Source of the DNA: QZKY01 sp942492925
Lineage (GTDB): Bacteria; Pseudomonadota; Gammaproteobacteria; Burkholderiales; Burkholderiaceae_D
Assembly: GCA_942492925.1 (NCBI GenBank)
Contig: OW818641.1
Span: forward strand, 1,364,001 to 1,428,000
Reading direction: 5' to 3'
Length of the DNA: 64,000 bases
Each line of letters opens with the position of its first letter. The stretch's first letter is position 1. The translations under genes and the position numbers were made by a program. Below are positions 49,258-58,494 of the stretch, piece by piece. The notes under the pieces are model-generated. The model did not search any database. It was not told the DNA's origin and was given only the letters and a program-made list of their open reading frames with translations.

Positions 49258-50361
49258 ATGAACAGAAATGCGACATTATGTAAGACAACGCACACGCTGA
49301 TTTGTATCGGGCTGTGTTGCATCGGCTTGCTTTTTGCAGGCGTGAGCCGTGCTGAACGCATCAAGGATTTAACCTCCATTCAGGGGGTGCGCCACAATCA
49401 GTTGATCGGCTATGGTTTGGTCGTTGGTCTGGATGGCAGTGGTGACCAGACCACCCAGACGCCTTTTACCGTTCAATCGACGCTGAGCATGCTCGAAAAA
49501 ATGGGCATCAATGTGACCTCTGGCAGCAGCTTGCAAATGAAGAATGTGGCAGCCGTGATGGTCACGGCTTCCTTGCCGCCGTTTGCCCAACCTGGGCAGA
49601 CCGTAGATGTAACCGTGTCTTCCATCGGTAACGCAAAGAGTTTGCGCGGCGGCACTTTGGTCATGACGTCGCTGAAAGGTGTCGATGGCAATGTGTATGG
49701 CATAGCGCAAGGTAATGTTTCTGTGAATATTGCCAGTCCACCGACGAGTGGTGTTCGGGGACAGCCCAACCACTTGAGCGTCGGACGCATTGCCGGGGGG
49801 GCCACGGTAGAACGCAGTGTACCGAGCGCGCTTGGTCAGGGCAATCTCATCCATCTGGAATTGAACGACAATAATTTTTCCAACGCGAGCTTGATCGTGA
49901 CGGCCATCAACAAGCGTTTTGGCCCGGATACGGCCGCAGCGCAAAATGGCCGGGTGATTCGGGTGCGTGTGCCGTCGGGCATCGATGAACGGGTGAGTTT
50001 TTTGGGGGTGATGGAAAACATTGACGTGACGGTGGCGGAAGTCAGTGCCAAAGTCATTCTGAATTCCAGAACAGGATCGGTTGTTTTGAACCGAAATGTC
50101 ACGATTGAACCGTGCGCGATTGCGCATGGCAACCTGTCCGTTGTGGTAACGGCAGATGCAACGGCTGCCGCGGCCCAGCCGGAGGCTGCGCCGGGCGAAA
50201 TCAAGCGCGGTCCGCCGGTATTCCAGGTCAATCAATCCGTGTCGCTGGCCGATGTCGTCAAGGCGTTGAACTCGTTGGGGGCAACGCCACACGATCTGGT
50301 GGCGATATTACAGGCAATGAAAGCGGCGGGCTCATTGCGTGCCGAACTTGAAATCATTTAA
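49258..50361 (+). CDS. flgI: flagellar P-ring protein FlgI
   Basis: FlgI forms the periplasmic P-ring around the rod in the peptidoglycan layer, with FlgA as chaperone. The 367-residue precursor has a signal peptide that ends near SRAERIKDLTSIQGVRHNQL, the invariant start of the mature protein. LIGYGLVVGLDGSGDQT and AVMVTASLPPFAQPGQTVDV are further family segments. The C-terminus has VVKALNSLGATPHDLVAILQAMK. Confidence 0.97.
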   Translation: MNRNATLCKTTHTLICIGLCCIGLLFAGVSRAERIKDLTSIQGVRHNQLIGYGLVVGLDGSGDQTTQTPFTVQSTLSMLEKMGINVTSGSSLQMKNVAAVMVTASLPPFAQPGQTVDVTVSSIGNAKSLRGGTLVMTSLKGVDGNVYGIAQGNVSVNIASPPTSGVRGQPNHLSVGRIAGGATVERSVPSALGQGNLIHLELNDNNFSNASLIVTAINKRFGPDTAAAQNGRVIRVRVPSGIDERVSFLGVMENIDVTVAEVSAKVILNSRTGSVVLNRNVTIEPCAIAHGNLSVVVTADATAAAAQPEAAPGEIKRGPPVFQVNQSVSLADVVKALNSLGATPHDLVAILQAMKAAGSLRAELEII

Positions 50362-50381
50362 TCCGGTTTTGAACGCTTGCC

Positions 50382-51455
50382 ATGGTTAATTCGACGCAGA
50401 TGTCAACACAACTTCCTGTCGGCAGTGCCGACATGAGTGCGCTGCGTCGCGCCGCCAAGGAAAATTCTCCGGAAGCGATCAAGGCGGTTGCGCAGCAATT
50501 TGAAGCGCTGCTGTTGAACATGATGATGAAAAGCATGCGCGAAGCCACGCCGAAGGGCGGGTTATTTGACAGTGAGCAAAGCCGCCTTTACATGTCTTTG
50601 CTCGATCAGCAAGTGAGTCAGAATTTTGCCAAACGCGGGATGGGACTAGCCGATGCGCTGGTGCGGCAGATGTCGACAGTGAACGGGCAGACTTTGACAC
50701 TGGATAAGTTGAGTGAAAATGCCTCGCCTGAGAACGTCAAACAAGCTGTGGGCGACGCCATCAAGCTGCAGCAAGCCTCCTTGCTCTCCAGTTTGACGGC
50801 GACCCGCACGAACGACGATACCGCTGCTGGCGGGATAAGCCAATGGCTCGGCATGTCCGCGACCGATCCGAATGTGGCGAATGCGGATAAATCCCGTAAA
50901 ACGCTCGAAGAGTTGATCGCCCAGAAGCAGACCTTGATTACATCGGCCAGATCATCCGATGGCGCGCAGGCCGTTTCCCCCGGCGCATCCAGGTCGGCAC
51001 ATGTGCAAGCCTTCCAGCAAAAATTTGCTGCTGCGGCTGAATCTGTCAGCAGTGAGTCTGGCATTCCGGCCAAATTCATGTTGGGGCAAGCCGCATTGGA
51101 GACCGGATGGGGCAAAAATGTCATGGTGTGTGCCGATGGCACGTCCAGCCACAATCTCTTCGGGATCAAGGCGAATGCCGGATGGAAGGGCAAGGTGGTT
51201 GAATCGGTGACGACGGAATACGTCAATGGGGTTGCTTACAAGCAGACCGAAAAATTCCGTGCATACGATTCTTACGAGGACTCTTTCAGAGACTATGCAA
51301 ACTTTCTCCAGTCCAATCCGCGTTATAAGCATGTGTTGGCCAGCGGACAAGATGCCAGACAGTTTGCCCAGAATTTACAGCGGGCAGGGTATGCGACTGA
51401 TCCGCAATATGCATCTAAATTGACCCGGATTATTCAAAAAACGCTATCAGGGTAA
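50382..51455 (+). CDS. flgJ: flagellar rod assembly peptidoglycan hydrolase FlgJ
   Basis: FlgJ is exported to the rod tip and cuts a hole in the peptidoglycan. The 357-residue protein is the two-domain form. The N-terminal rod-binding domain (about 30-115) has VAQQFEALLLNMMMKSMREATP. The C-terminal glucosaminidase-type domain (about 200-355) has ESGIPAKFMLGQAALETGWGK with the catalytic glutamate and HNLFGIKANAGWKGK. A long flexible linker separates them. Closes the flgB-J run; flgK follows under its own promoter. Confidence 0.95.
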   Translation: MVNSTQMSTQLPVGSADMSALRRAAKENSPEAIKAVAQQFEALLLNMMMKSMREATPKGGLFDSEQSRLYMSLLDQQVSQNFAKRGMGLADALVRQMSTVNGQTLTLDKLSENASPENVKQAVGDAIKLQQASLLSSLTATRTNDDTAAGGISQWLGMSATDPNVANADKSRKTLEELIAQKQTLITSARSSDGAQAVSPGASRSAHVQAFQQKFAAAAESVSSESGIPAKFMLGQAALETGWGKNVMVCADGTSSHNLFGIKANAGWKGKVVESVTTEYVNGVAYKQTEKFRAYDSYEDSFRDYANFLQSNPRYKHVLASGQDARQFAQNLQRAGYATDPQYASKLTRIIQKTLSG

Positions 51456-51495
51456 CAATAATTGAAGTCTTTATGACCGGGAAAGGCTTTTGCTT

Positions 51496-51522
51496 TCAAG
51501 TTTTCCCGTAATTTGCCGATGT
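51496..51522 (+). promoter_or_regulatory. sigma-28 (FliA) promoter of flgKL
   Basis: TCAAGTTT (51496-51503), 11 bases, then GCCGATGT (51515-51522) matches the extended sigma-28 consensus TAAAGTTT-N11-GCCGATAA at most positions with exact spacing. It lies 30 bases before flgK. Confidence 0.85.
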
Positions 51523-51552
51523 AAGAGATAGATTGGCATTCGGAGGAGCGGT

Positions 51553-53472
51553 ATGACAAGTATTCTGGGCATTGGCAAGAGCGCACTACTTGCAGCGCAA
51601 GTGGGTATTGATGTGACGGGGCACAACATAGCCAATGCATCAACGACCGGGTATAGCCGTCAGGTGCTGACGCAGGCTGCGCTCGCCGGGCAAAACATGG
51701 GCTATGGTTTTGTTGGCAAGGGTACCGAGGTCGTGGCTGTCAATCGTGTCTATAACGAATATATCGCGACGCATCTTCGGACGAGCCAATCTTCCTATAG
51801 CGAACTGAGCAGCTATTACACGCAAATCCAGCAAATCGACAATATGCTGGCGGATACCACGGTTGGGTTATCGCCGAGTTTGCAGAAATTTTTCACCGGC
51901 ATTCAGGATCTCGCAACCACTCCCAAGTCGGACGTCGCGCGGCAATCTTTGTTGTCGTCGGCAGGAACGATGGTATCGACCTTCCAAAGTCTCAGCGAAC
52001 AACTGACAGAAATTAACCAGGGTCTTAACAGCCAAATCAAGGGCAGCGTTACCAATGTCAATTCCTACGCCAAACAAATTGCCCAGCTTAACGATTCGAT
52101 TGAAAAGGTGATGGGCAGTGTTGCCGGTTCGGTGCCGAATGACTTGTTTGATCAACGTGATCAACTTTTAGCCGAATTGAGCAAAGAAATCGGTGTTTCG
52201 GTCGTCAAAGACGGCAACAGTTATGACGTTTATATTGGTAATGGTCAGCCTCTGGTTGTCGGGGGAAACAATTACAGTTTGGTTGCAACCACTTCGGATA
52301 CCGATCCGACACGTGTCGCGCTCGCCTATCAAAATCAGAATGGCACGATATCCATGATGAACGAAAGTTCCATCAGTGGCGGCAATCTGGCCGGTTTGCT
52401 GGAATTCCGTTCTGAAACATTAGACGTCGCTCAGAATTCATTAGGACGGATCGCAACCGTGCTGGCCAGCACCTTCAACGCACAGCACAGTCTTGGCCAG
52501 GATCTGAATGGCGATTTGGGCGGAAATTTTTTCAATGTTGCCGCTCCGCTGATAACGGCGAGCCAAAACAATACCTCAACGGCTACGGTGTCGGGCACGA
52601 TTGGTAATACCGCTTTGTTGACAACCAGCGATTATGATCTTTCGTTCGATGGCACAAATTACACGTTGATGCGCCTTTCTGACAATACGATTCTGTCCAG
52701 TACGACTTTGGCTGCAGCGCAAACTGCTGCAGCAACGCAAGGCTTTGATTTCACCGTGACTGGTACCATGAATGCGGGAGATAATTTCTCAATCCGGCCA
52801 ACAGCGAATGGTGCTTCAGGCATCAGCGTTGCTGTAACTGAAACAGCAAAAATCGCCGCTGCTGCGCCCATTATTGCTTCTGCTTCATCGTCCAATACAG
52901 GAACAGGCACGGTTACGTCTGGTTCGGTGAATAATCCGATGACGGTGACTGAGGCTATATTGCGAGGAACTGTGACGATCACCTTCAATGGCAATGGTAC
53001 ATATAATGTGGCCGGTACAGGAGCGGGACTGCCTGCAACAAACGTGGCGTACACTGCAGGGAGCGATATCACCTATAACGGTTGGACATTTCAAATATCA
53101 GGGTCTCCCGCTGCTGGTGATACCTTCACGATGGCGTCCAATACATCTGGCGTAGGAGACAATCGTAATGCGTTGTTGCTGTCTGCCTTGCAGACCACCA
53201 ATTTGGTCAATGGCAGCACGGCCACTTACCAGACGGCTTATTCGCAATTGGTTAACCTGATCGGCAACAAGACAAGTGAGCTCGAGGTCACCAGCGAGTC
53301 AGCGGGAACGATATATGACAATGCCTATGCCGCACAGCAGTCGGAATCGGGTGTCAGCTTGGAAGAAGAGGCAGCGAATCTGCTGCGTTATCAGCAGGCT
53401 TACCAGGCTGCAGCTCAGGTGATGAAAATCGCCAGCGAAATATTTGATTCCTTGCTCGCCATTCATGCATAA
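51553..53472 (+). CDS. flgK: flagellar hook-associated protein FlgK
   Basis: FlgK forms the first ring of the hook-filament junction and is chaperoned by FlgN. The 639-residue protein has the conserved N-terminus (MTSILGIGKSALLAAQVGI, then NIANASTTGYSRQ) and C-terminal helix (EEEAANLLRYQQAYQAAAQVM). Between residues about 338 and 535 it contains two tandem copies of a beta-rich module, each with a Y-[DN]-[LV] strand pattern and a GD-x-F motif near its end. FlgL carries one copy of the same module. GGAGGAG lies before the ATG. Sigma-28 promoter upstream, so a late gene. Confidence 0.95.
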   Translation: MTSILGIGKSALLAAQVGIDVTGHNIANASTTGYSRQVLTQAALAGQNMGYGFVGKGTEVVAVNRVYNEYIATHLRTSQSSYSELSSYYTQIQQIDNMLADTTVGLSPSLQKFFTGIQDLATTPKSDVARQSLLSSAGTMVSTFQSLSEQLTEINQGLNSQIKGSVTNVNSYAKQIAQLNDSIEKVMGSVAGSVPNDLFDQRDQLLAELSKEIGVSVVKDGNSYDVYIGNGQPLVVGGNNYSLVATTSDTDPTRVALAYQNQNGTISMMNESSISGGNLAGLLEFRSETLDVAQNSLGRIATVLASTFNAQHSLGQDLNGDLGGNFFNVAAPLITASQNNTSTATVSGTIGNTALLTTSDYDLSFDGTNYTLMRLSDNTILSSTTLAAAQTAAATQGFDFTVTGTMNAGDNFSIRPTANGASGISVAVTETAKIAAAAPIIASASSSNTGTGTVTSGSVNNPMTVTEAILRGTVTITFNGNGTYNVAGTGAGLPATNVAYTAGSDITYNGWTFQISGSPAAGDTFTMASNTSGVGDNRNALLLSALQTTNLVNGSTATYQTAYSQLVNLIGNKTSELEVTSESAGTIYDNAYAAQQSESGVSLEEEAANLLRYQQAYQAAAQVMKIASEIFDSLLAIHA

Positions 53473-53480
53473 GGAGAGAG

Positions 53481-54746
53481 ATGATGCGTATCAGCACTAA
53501 CATGATGTTCGAGACAGGCGCCAGCCGCCTTTCCACCCTCCAGTCTGCATTAAACAAGACTCAGGAAATGATTGCAGCCAATACGCGCATTCTGACGCCG
53601 GCGGATGATCCGATTGCCGCTGCACGTGTACTGGAAGTGACGCAAAGTCAAACCATCAACGCGCAATACGAAACGAACCGTAAATTTGCGACCAGCTCAT
53701 TGAAGCTGGAAGACAGCGTCCTCGGCAGTATTACCAATTTGGTCCAGGATGTTCAAACGCAAATTGTTGAAGCGGGCGATGCTACCTATGACGATACGCA
53801 ACGTAGCTATATTGCAACCGATTTGCGCGAGCGATTGAAAGAACTGGTGGGCTATGCTAACACTAGGGATAACGAAGGTAATTACCTTTTTTCTGGCTTC
53901 AAAACGGACACCCAGCCTTTCTCTGCTACATCTACGGGAGCGAGCTATGCCGGCGATCAGGGGCAACGGACGTTGCAGGTCGGGGCGGTTCGGCAATTGG
54001 CTATTAGTGATTCCGGCGATGCCGTATTCTGCCGCATTCCCAGCAATGCATTGTTTACTTCTGCGGCCGCAACAGGCAATACGGGAACGGCCACGGTTTC
54101 TGCGCTGTCGATCACTGATACGGCACAGTTAACGGCGCATAATTACGACGTGGTGTTTGACGTGACGGGTGGGGTGACGACCTATTCCGTTTACGACACG
54201 ACACTGGATCCGACCATGACGACCCCGTTGACGCCACCGGGCTCTGGGGCTGCATTCACTTCCCCCCAAACGATCAGTTTTGAGGGATTGGAAATGACGA
54301 TTACCGGTGCGCCAGCTGATGGCGACACCTTCACGGTTCGCCAGGCCGCAGCTGACGCCACGAATACCGTTGTCATTCAGACCGGGGCAGACGGCGTTTT
54401 TGACATGCTGAATGATCTGATTACCTTGCTCGAAACCCCAACCACGACAGCGGCTGACAAACAGGAGCTCACCAACGGCTTGGCGCTGGCGACCGCTAAT
54501 TTCAGCGAAGCGCTGGATAATGTTCTGACAGTTCGTGCCAGCGTTGGAGCTCGAATGAATGAAGTGGACGCACTCGATAGTGCGGGGGACGATCGCGACC
54601 TTCAGTACTCGGAAACGCTGTCCAATCTTCGGGACCTCGACTATAACAAAGCGATCTCGGAACTCTCGATGCAAAAACTGTCGCTTCAGGCGGCACAGCA
54701 ATCCTATGTGTCGCTCATGCAACTGAGCATCTTCAACTATCTCTAA
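53481..54746 (+). CDS. flgL: flagellar hook-associated protein FlgL
   Basis: FlgL forms the second junction ring beneath the filament and is chaperoned by FlgN. The 421-residue protein has a flagellin-like N-terminal helix region (MRISTNMMFETGASRLSTLQ, then TPADDPIAAARVLEV) and a C-terminal helix (DYNKAISELSMQKLSLQAAQQSY). The middle (about 199-290) is a beta-rich insert similar to the modules of FlgK, which makes this FlgL longer than the roughly 300-residue enteric protein. It begins eight bases after flgK and ends 16 bases from the convergent fliR. Confidence 0.94.
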   Translation: MMRISTNMMFETGASRLSTLQSALNKTQEMIAANTRILTPADDPIAAARVLEVTQSQTINAQYETNRKFATSSLKLEDSVLGSITNLVQDVQTQIVEAGDATYDDTQRSYIATDLRERLKELVGYANTRDNEGNYLFSGFKTDTQPFSATSTGASYAGDQGQRTLQVGAVRQLAISDSGDAVFCRIPSNALFTSAAATGNTGTATVSALSITDTAQLTAHNYDVVFDVTGGVTTYSVYDTTLDPTMTTPLTPPGSGAAFTSPQTISFEGLEMTITGAPADGDTFTVRQAAADATNTVVIQTGADGVFDMLNDLITLLETPTTTAADKQELTNGLALATANFSEALDNVLTVRASVGARMNEVDALDSAGDDRDLQYSETLSNLRDLDYNKAISELSMQKLSLQAAQQSYVSLMQLSIFNYL

Positions 54747-54762
54747 GAGAACAGAGTGCCGC

Positions 54763-55557
54763 TCATTGTATGGGCGGAAGTGATGAAGCCGTGATATGTC
54801 GCATCACGGTGAATCCTTCATAAAACAGGTGCTCGAGCGGCGTTGCCATGTACGGCAATACGATCGCAATCATCAGAAAACCGACACAGATCGTTACGGG
54901 AAATCCAATCCCGAACAGATTCAGTTGTGGTGCTGCGCGCGTCAGAATCCCCAGGGCGATGTTCGTAATGAGCAATGCTGCGACAATCGGAAGTGACAAT
55001 TGTATGCCAGCGCTAAAGATGCGCCCGCCCCATCCCATGAAAATCATGAAAGGCTGGTTGGTAATGGGCGTTGCAGAAATCGGCATGGAAACGAAACTGT
55101 CTGCCAGAACCGACAGCACAACGAGGTGCAGGTTTGACGCCAGGTAAATCATCAATGCCAGCAAGGCCAGAAATTGGCTGATGGCGGGTGAGCGTCCCTT
55201 GGATTGGGGATCGAAGAATGTCGCGAATCCCAGCCCCATGGTCATGCCGATGACTTCGCCAGCCATTTCCATGGCGGCCATGACGATGCGGACAGTGAAT
55301 CCCATCGCGGCACCGATAATGAATTGCTGAACTAGAATCAGCAATCCCGTCATGGACATGGGGTCCGTCGCAGGTACGGCGGGCACGCCAGGCGCGATGA
55401 TGATGGCGAGCATGATGCCCAGCCCCACCTTGACGCGTCTCGGAATGCTGTTGTTGTTAAAAAATGGGGTGGCAGCGATCAGTCCGAGAATACGCGTGAG
55501 CGGCCAAAGAAAGGATGCTACCCAGATATGCAGTTGATCGCTGGTGAAGGTGATCAT
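54763..55557 (-). CDS. fliR: flagellar type III export gate protein FliR
   Basis: FliR is one subunit of the export gate spiral with FliP and FliQ. The 264-residue protein has about six membrane helices. The family segments FNNNSIPRRVKVGLGIMLA and AGEVIGMTMGLGFATFFDP are clear. It is the last gene of the leftward fli operon and lies 25 bases after fliQ. The convergent flgL ends 16 bases away with no intervening terminator. Confidence 0.95.
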   Translation of the reverse strand: MITFTSDQLHIWVASFLWPLTRILGLIAATPFFNNNSIPRRVKVGLGIMLAIIIAPGVPAVPATDPMSMTGLLILVQQFIIGAAMGFTVRIVMAAMEMAGEVIGMTMGLGFATFFDPQSKGRSPAISQFLALLALMIYLASNLHLVVLSVLADSFVSMPISATPITNQPFMIFMGWGGRIFSAGIQLSLPIVAALLITNIALGILTRAAPQLNLFGIGFPVTICVGFLMIAIVLPYMATPLEHLFYEGFTVMRHITASSLPPIQ

Positions 55558-55582
55558 GTCAGACCTGCATAAGACATGATCG

Positions 55583-55852
55583 TTAACCGATCATGTACGG
55601 GATGTTGGTAAACAATTGACGGATATAGTCTGTCATCACAGACAACATCCACGGTCCGGCCACCATCAGAGCGACAAAAATGCCAATCAGTTTCGGGATG
55701 AAAGACAGCGTCATCTCGTTGATTTGCGTGGCAGCCTGAAAAATGCTCACAATCAGGCCGATGGCCAGCGCGATTAACAGCATCGGTGCGGCGATCATCA
55801 AGGTGATTTCAATCGCGTGACGACCAATGGACATGACGCTTTCCGGTGTCAT
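55583..55852 (-). CDS. fliQ: flagellar type III export gate protein FliQ
   Basis: FliQ is a small gate subunit with two membrane helices. The 89-residue protein begins MTPESVMSIGRHAIEITLMI and contains GLIVSIFQAATQINEMTLSF, the invariant region. ATG 55852 gives the family length; a longer frame back to 55921 would run into fliP. Lies between fliP and fliR. Confidence 0.96.
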   Translation of the reverse strand: MTPESVMSIGRHAIEITLMIAAPMLLIALAIGLIVSIFQAATQINEMTLSFIPKLIGIFVALMVAGPWMLSVMTDYIRQLFTNIPYMIG

Positions 55853-55862
55853 AAGCGGCTCC

Positions 55863-56636
55863 TCAGTAAAAACTTTGCGCGAGCGATCCGATGAGCAATT
55901 GCCATCCGTCGACCAGCACAAACAACATCAGCTTGAAGGGGAGCGAGACGATGGCAGGGGAGACCATCATCATCCCCATCGACATCAACACGCTGGCCAC
56001 GACCATATCGATAATCAAAAATGGCAGAAAGATCGCAAAACCGATTTGGAAAGCCGTTTTGAGTTCGCTGGTGACAAATGCCGGGATCAGCACGCGCATC
56101 GGCACGTCTTCCGGGCCTTGTAATTCAGGCGTGTTCGACAGCTTGACGTAAAGCGCCAGGTCGGCTTGCCGGGTTTGCTTCAACATGAAAGATTTGAGTG
56201 GTACCGCTCCCTTGTCCAGCGCTTGGGACATGGTGATTTTGTTTTCAGACAAAGGTTGATAGGCGTCGGTATAAATTTTGTCGAGCACCGGGCTCATGAC
56301 GAATAAAGTAAGAAACAGCGACAGTCCGACCAGCACTTGATTGGGGGGGGCACTTTGCGTGCCGAGTGCCTGACGCAGCATGGAAAGCACGATGATGATG
56401 CGCGTGAAACTGGTCATCATCAAGAGCATCGCTGGCAGGAAAGAAAGGCTGGTCAGCAACAGCATCGTTTGCAGGCTCAGCGTGTAACTTTGTCCACCAC
56501 CGGCTGCCGGTGTGCTGTTCAGAACCGGTAAACCCTGTGCTGCAGCGAAAAAGGGGAACCCGAGAAAAAGCAGAAGCGTCAGCAATCGCTTTGCCGTCAG
56601 ACCGCGTTTTGCCTTTGAAAGAAAGTTATTTGGCAT
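55863..56636 (-). CDS. fliP: flagellar type III export gate protein FliP
   Basis: FliP forms the pentameric core of the export gate. From ATG 56636 (MPNNFLSKAKRG) the precursor has 257 residues and a cleavable signal sequence (TLLLFLGFPFFAAAQ), as in many FliP proteins. Conserved segments are MTSFTRIIIVLSMLRQALG, the NQVLVGLSLFLTLFVM helix, and PFKLMLFVLVDGWQLL. A GAGAAAAG site precedes 56636, and that start overlaps the end of fliO. ATG 56672 is an alternative. Confidence 0.95.
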   Translation of the reverse strand: MPNNFLSKAKRGLTAKRLLTLLLFLGFPFFAAAQGLPVLNSTPAAGGGQSYTLSLQTMLLLTSLSFLPAMLLMMTSFTRIIIVLSMLRQALGTQSAPPNQVLVGLSLFLTLFVMSPVLDKIYTDAYQPLSENKITMSQALDKGAVPLKSFMLKQTRQADLALYVKLSNTPELQGPEDVPMRVLIPAFVTSELKTAFQIGFAIFLPFLIIDMVVASVLMSMGMMMVSPAIVSLPFKLMLFVLVDGWQLLIGSLAQSFY

Positions 56637-57039
56637 TTCTTTTCTCGATGAGCTGTTTGAGCTTGACGGCAAAATTGTTCGACAGAGTGGGGGCGTCCTG
56701 TTGCGGCCGCGTTTCCTGTTTGGGCATCGTGGAGAGAGCGTTGATATTGGATGCAGTCACGCCAACGACGATCCATTGATCGGCCACCTCGACGACCATG
56801 ATGCGTTCGCGGTTGCCAACGGAGACACCGCCAATAATCCTGATATCGCTACCGGACGACGTGCCTGTGGCGTTAAACCGTTTTAACAACCATGCGGCGC
56901 CGACCATCAATCCCAGTACCAGAATCAGCACGAGCAAGATATGAAAAATCCCTCCCGTTGAGCCGCCAACCGGTTTATCTGCTGCCAGGGCAGGGGCCGC
57001 CATGCAAAGGAACAGCAGGAAAGAAGGGATACGTTTCAT
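56626..57039 (-). CDS. fliO: flagellar biosynthesis protein FliO
   Basis: FliO helps FliP assemble into the export gate. The 137-residue protein has an N-terminal hydrophobic leader (possibly a signal peptide, LFLCMAAPALA). One membrane helix follows (about 29-50, FHILLVLILVLGLMVGAAWLL), then a small cytoplasmic SH3-like domain with IRIIGGVSVGNRERIMVVEVAD. Its start shares one base with the fliN stop (TAATG), and it overlaps fliP by 11 bases. Confidence 0.93.
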   Translation of the reverse strand: MKRIPSFLLFLCMAAPALAADKPVGGSTGGIFHILLVLILVLGLMVGAAWLLKRFNATGTSSGSDIRIIGGVSVGNRERIMVVEVADQWIVVGVTASNINALSTMPKQETRPQQDAPTLSNNFAVKLKQLIEKRNAK

Positions 57040-57458
57040 TATCGGTTCAGCTTCCGGATACGTTCGGCAGGCGAAATCACGTCCGTCAGGCGAATGCCGA
57101 ATTTGTCATTGACGACCACGACTTCACCTTGCGCGATCAGGCAACCATTGACGAGTACATCCATCGGTTCACCCGCCAAACCATCCAGCTCGACTACGGA
57201 ACCTTGCGCGAGCTGAAGCAGATTTTTGATCGCGATTTTTGCGCGTCCCAGTTCAACGGTTAGTTGCACCGGGATGTCGAGGATGAATTCGATGTCATTA
57301 TGGGTCGTACCCGCTGCACCACCGGCAAAATCCTTGAAAACGGTGGCGGCGGTGGACTGTGCAGAAGCCAGCGGTGATGCATCGACTTGCGCCTGTTCCG
57401 CCATTGCGGCGCCCCAGTCGTCCATGGCATTTGATTGAGTGGGAGTGTCTTCAGCCAC
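57039..57458 (-). CDS. fliN: flagellar motor switch protein FliN
   Basis: FliN forms the base of the C-ring with FliM and anchors FliH-FliI. The 139-residue protein has a disordered N-terminal tail (about 1-50) and a C-terminal SpoA domain with VQLTVELGRAKIAIKNLLQLAQGS and VVVNDKFGIRLTDVIS. It overlaps the fliM end by eight bases and fliO by one, so the run is coupled. Confidence 0.96.
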   Translation of the reverse strand: MAEDTPTQSNAMDDWGAAMAEQAQVDASPLASAQSTAATVFKDFAGGAAGTTHNDIEFILDIPVQLTVELGRAKIAIKNLLQLAQGSVVELDGLAGEPMDVLVNGCLIAQGEVVVVNDKFGIRLTDVISPAERIRKLNR

Positions 57459-58485
57459 GCTTACCTCCTTGCGTTGGTCCAGATGTTGGTGTAGGTATGG
57501 GCCCAGATGTGGGTTCAGATAAATTGCGGATTAGTTTCTCGACCCGTAATGCATATTGCCCATTGAATTTGCCAAAAGTGCATTCCATGATAGGCACACT
57601 GTCCACGGTTGCTTCGATGGTGTCCGGCACAGCGATGGGGATAATGTCGCCGACGCGCATGTTCAGCATGTCGCCGATGGTCGTGTTCGCCGTGCCCATA
57701 TTGGCCACAATTTCAACTTGAGCCGTTTGAAGCTGTTGGGTCATCAACCGCATCCAGCGTTTGTCCACTTCCAGCGTTTCGCCTTGCAGACTGCTGGTTA
57801 GGATGTCGCGTACCGGTTCAATGGTGGTGTAGGGCGTGCAGAAATGCATTTCACCGCTGACTTGTCCTAGTTCGAGCGTGAACGTCGTCGAGACGACGAC
57901 TTCATTCGGCGTCGCAATATTGGCGAACTGGGTGTTCATTTCCGAGCGGACGAATTCAAACGTGACGGGATAGACCGGTTCCCACGACTTCGCATAATTT
58001 TCAAAAATAATTTCAAGAATGCGCTGGATAATCCGCTGTTCGGTTTGCGTGAAATCACGTCCTTCCACACGCGTATGGAAACGACCATCACCACCAAACA
58101 GATTGTCCACCAGTAGAAATACCAGATTCGGATCCAGCACCATCAGGCAGGTTCCGCGCAAGGGTTTCATCTGCACCAGATTCAGATTGGTGGGCACCAC
58201 CAGGTTGCGGATGAATTCGCTGTATTTTGTAACACGTACTGGCCCAACAGAAACTTCGGTGGTCCGGCGCAAGAAGTTAAACAGACCAATACGCAACAAA
58301 CGCGCAAAACGCTCATTGATGATTTCGAGCGTCGGCATTCTGCCGCGCACGATGCGTTCCTGGGTTGCCAGATTGTACGGGCGAACACTTTCACCGTCCC
58401 CTTGAGACGCAGGTGTGTCTTGTTCGCCGGTGACACCTCTTAGCAGGGCATCGACTTCTTCTTGTGACAGAAAAGTTTCGGCCAT
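57451..58485 (-). CDS. fliM: flagellar motor switch protein FliM
   Basis: FliM is the C-ring protein that binds CheY-P. The 344-residue protein starts MAETFLSQEEVDALLRGVTG, the CheY-binding peptide LSQEEVDALL. The middle domain binds FliG (RMPTLEIINERFARLLRIGLF) and the C-terminal SpoA domain binds FliN. It starts nine bases after fliL. The 344-residue length and motif order are standard. Confidence 0.97.
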   Translation of the reverse strand: MAETFLSQEEVDALLRGVTGEQDTPASQGDGESVRPYNLATQERIVRGRMPTLEIINERFARLLRIGLFNFLRRTTEVSVGPVRVTKYSEFIRNLVVPTNLNLVQMKPLRGTCLMVLDPNLVFLLVDNLFGGDGRFHTRVEGRDFTQTEQRIIQRILEIIFENYAKSWEPVYPVTFEFVRSEMNTQFANIATPNEVVVSTTFTLELGQVSGEMHFCTPYTTIEPVRDILTSSLQGETLEVDKRWMRLMTQQLQTAQVEIVANMGTANTTIGDMLNMRVGDIIPIAVPDTIEATVDSVPIMECTFGKFNGQYALRVEKLIRNLSEPTSGPIPTPTSGPTQGGKRG

Positions 58486-58494
58486 AATTGCAAA

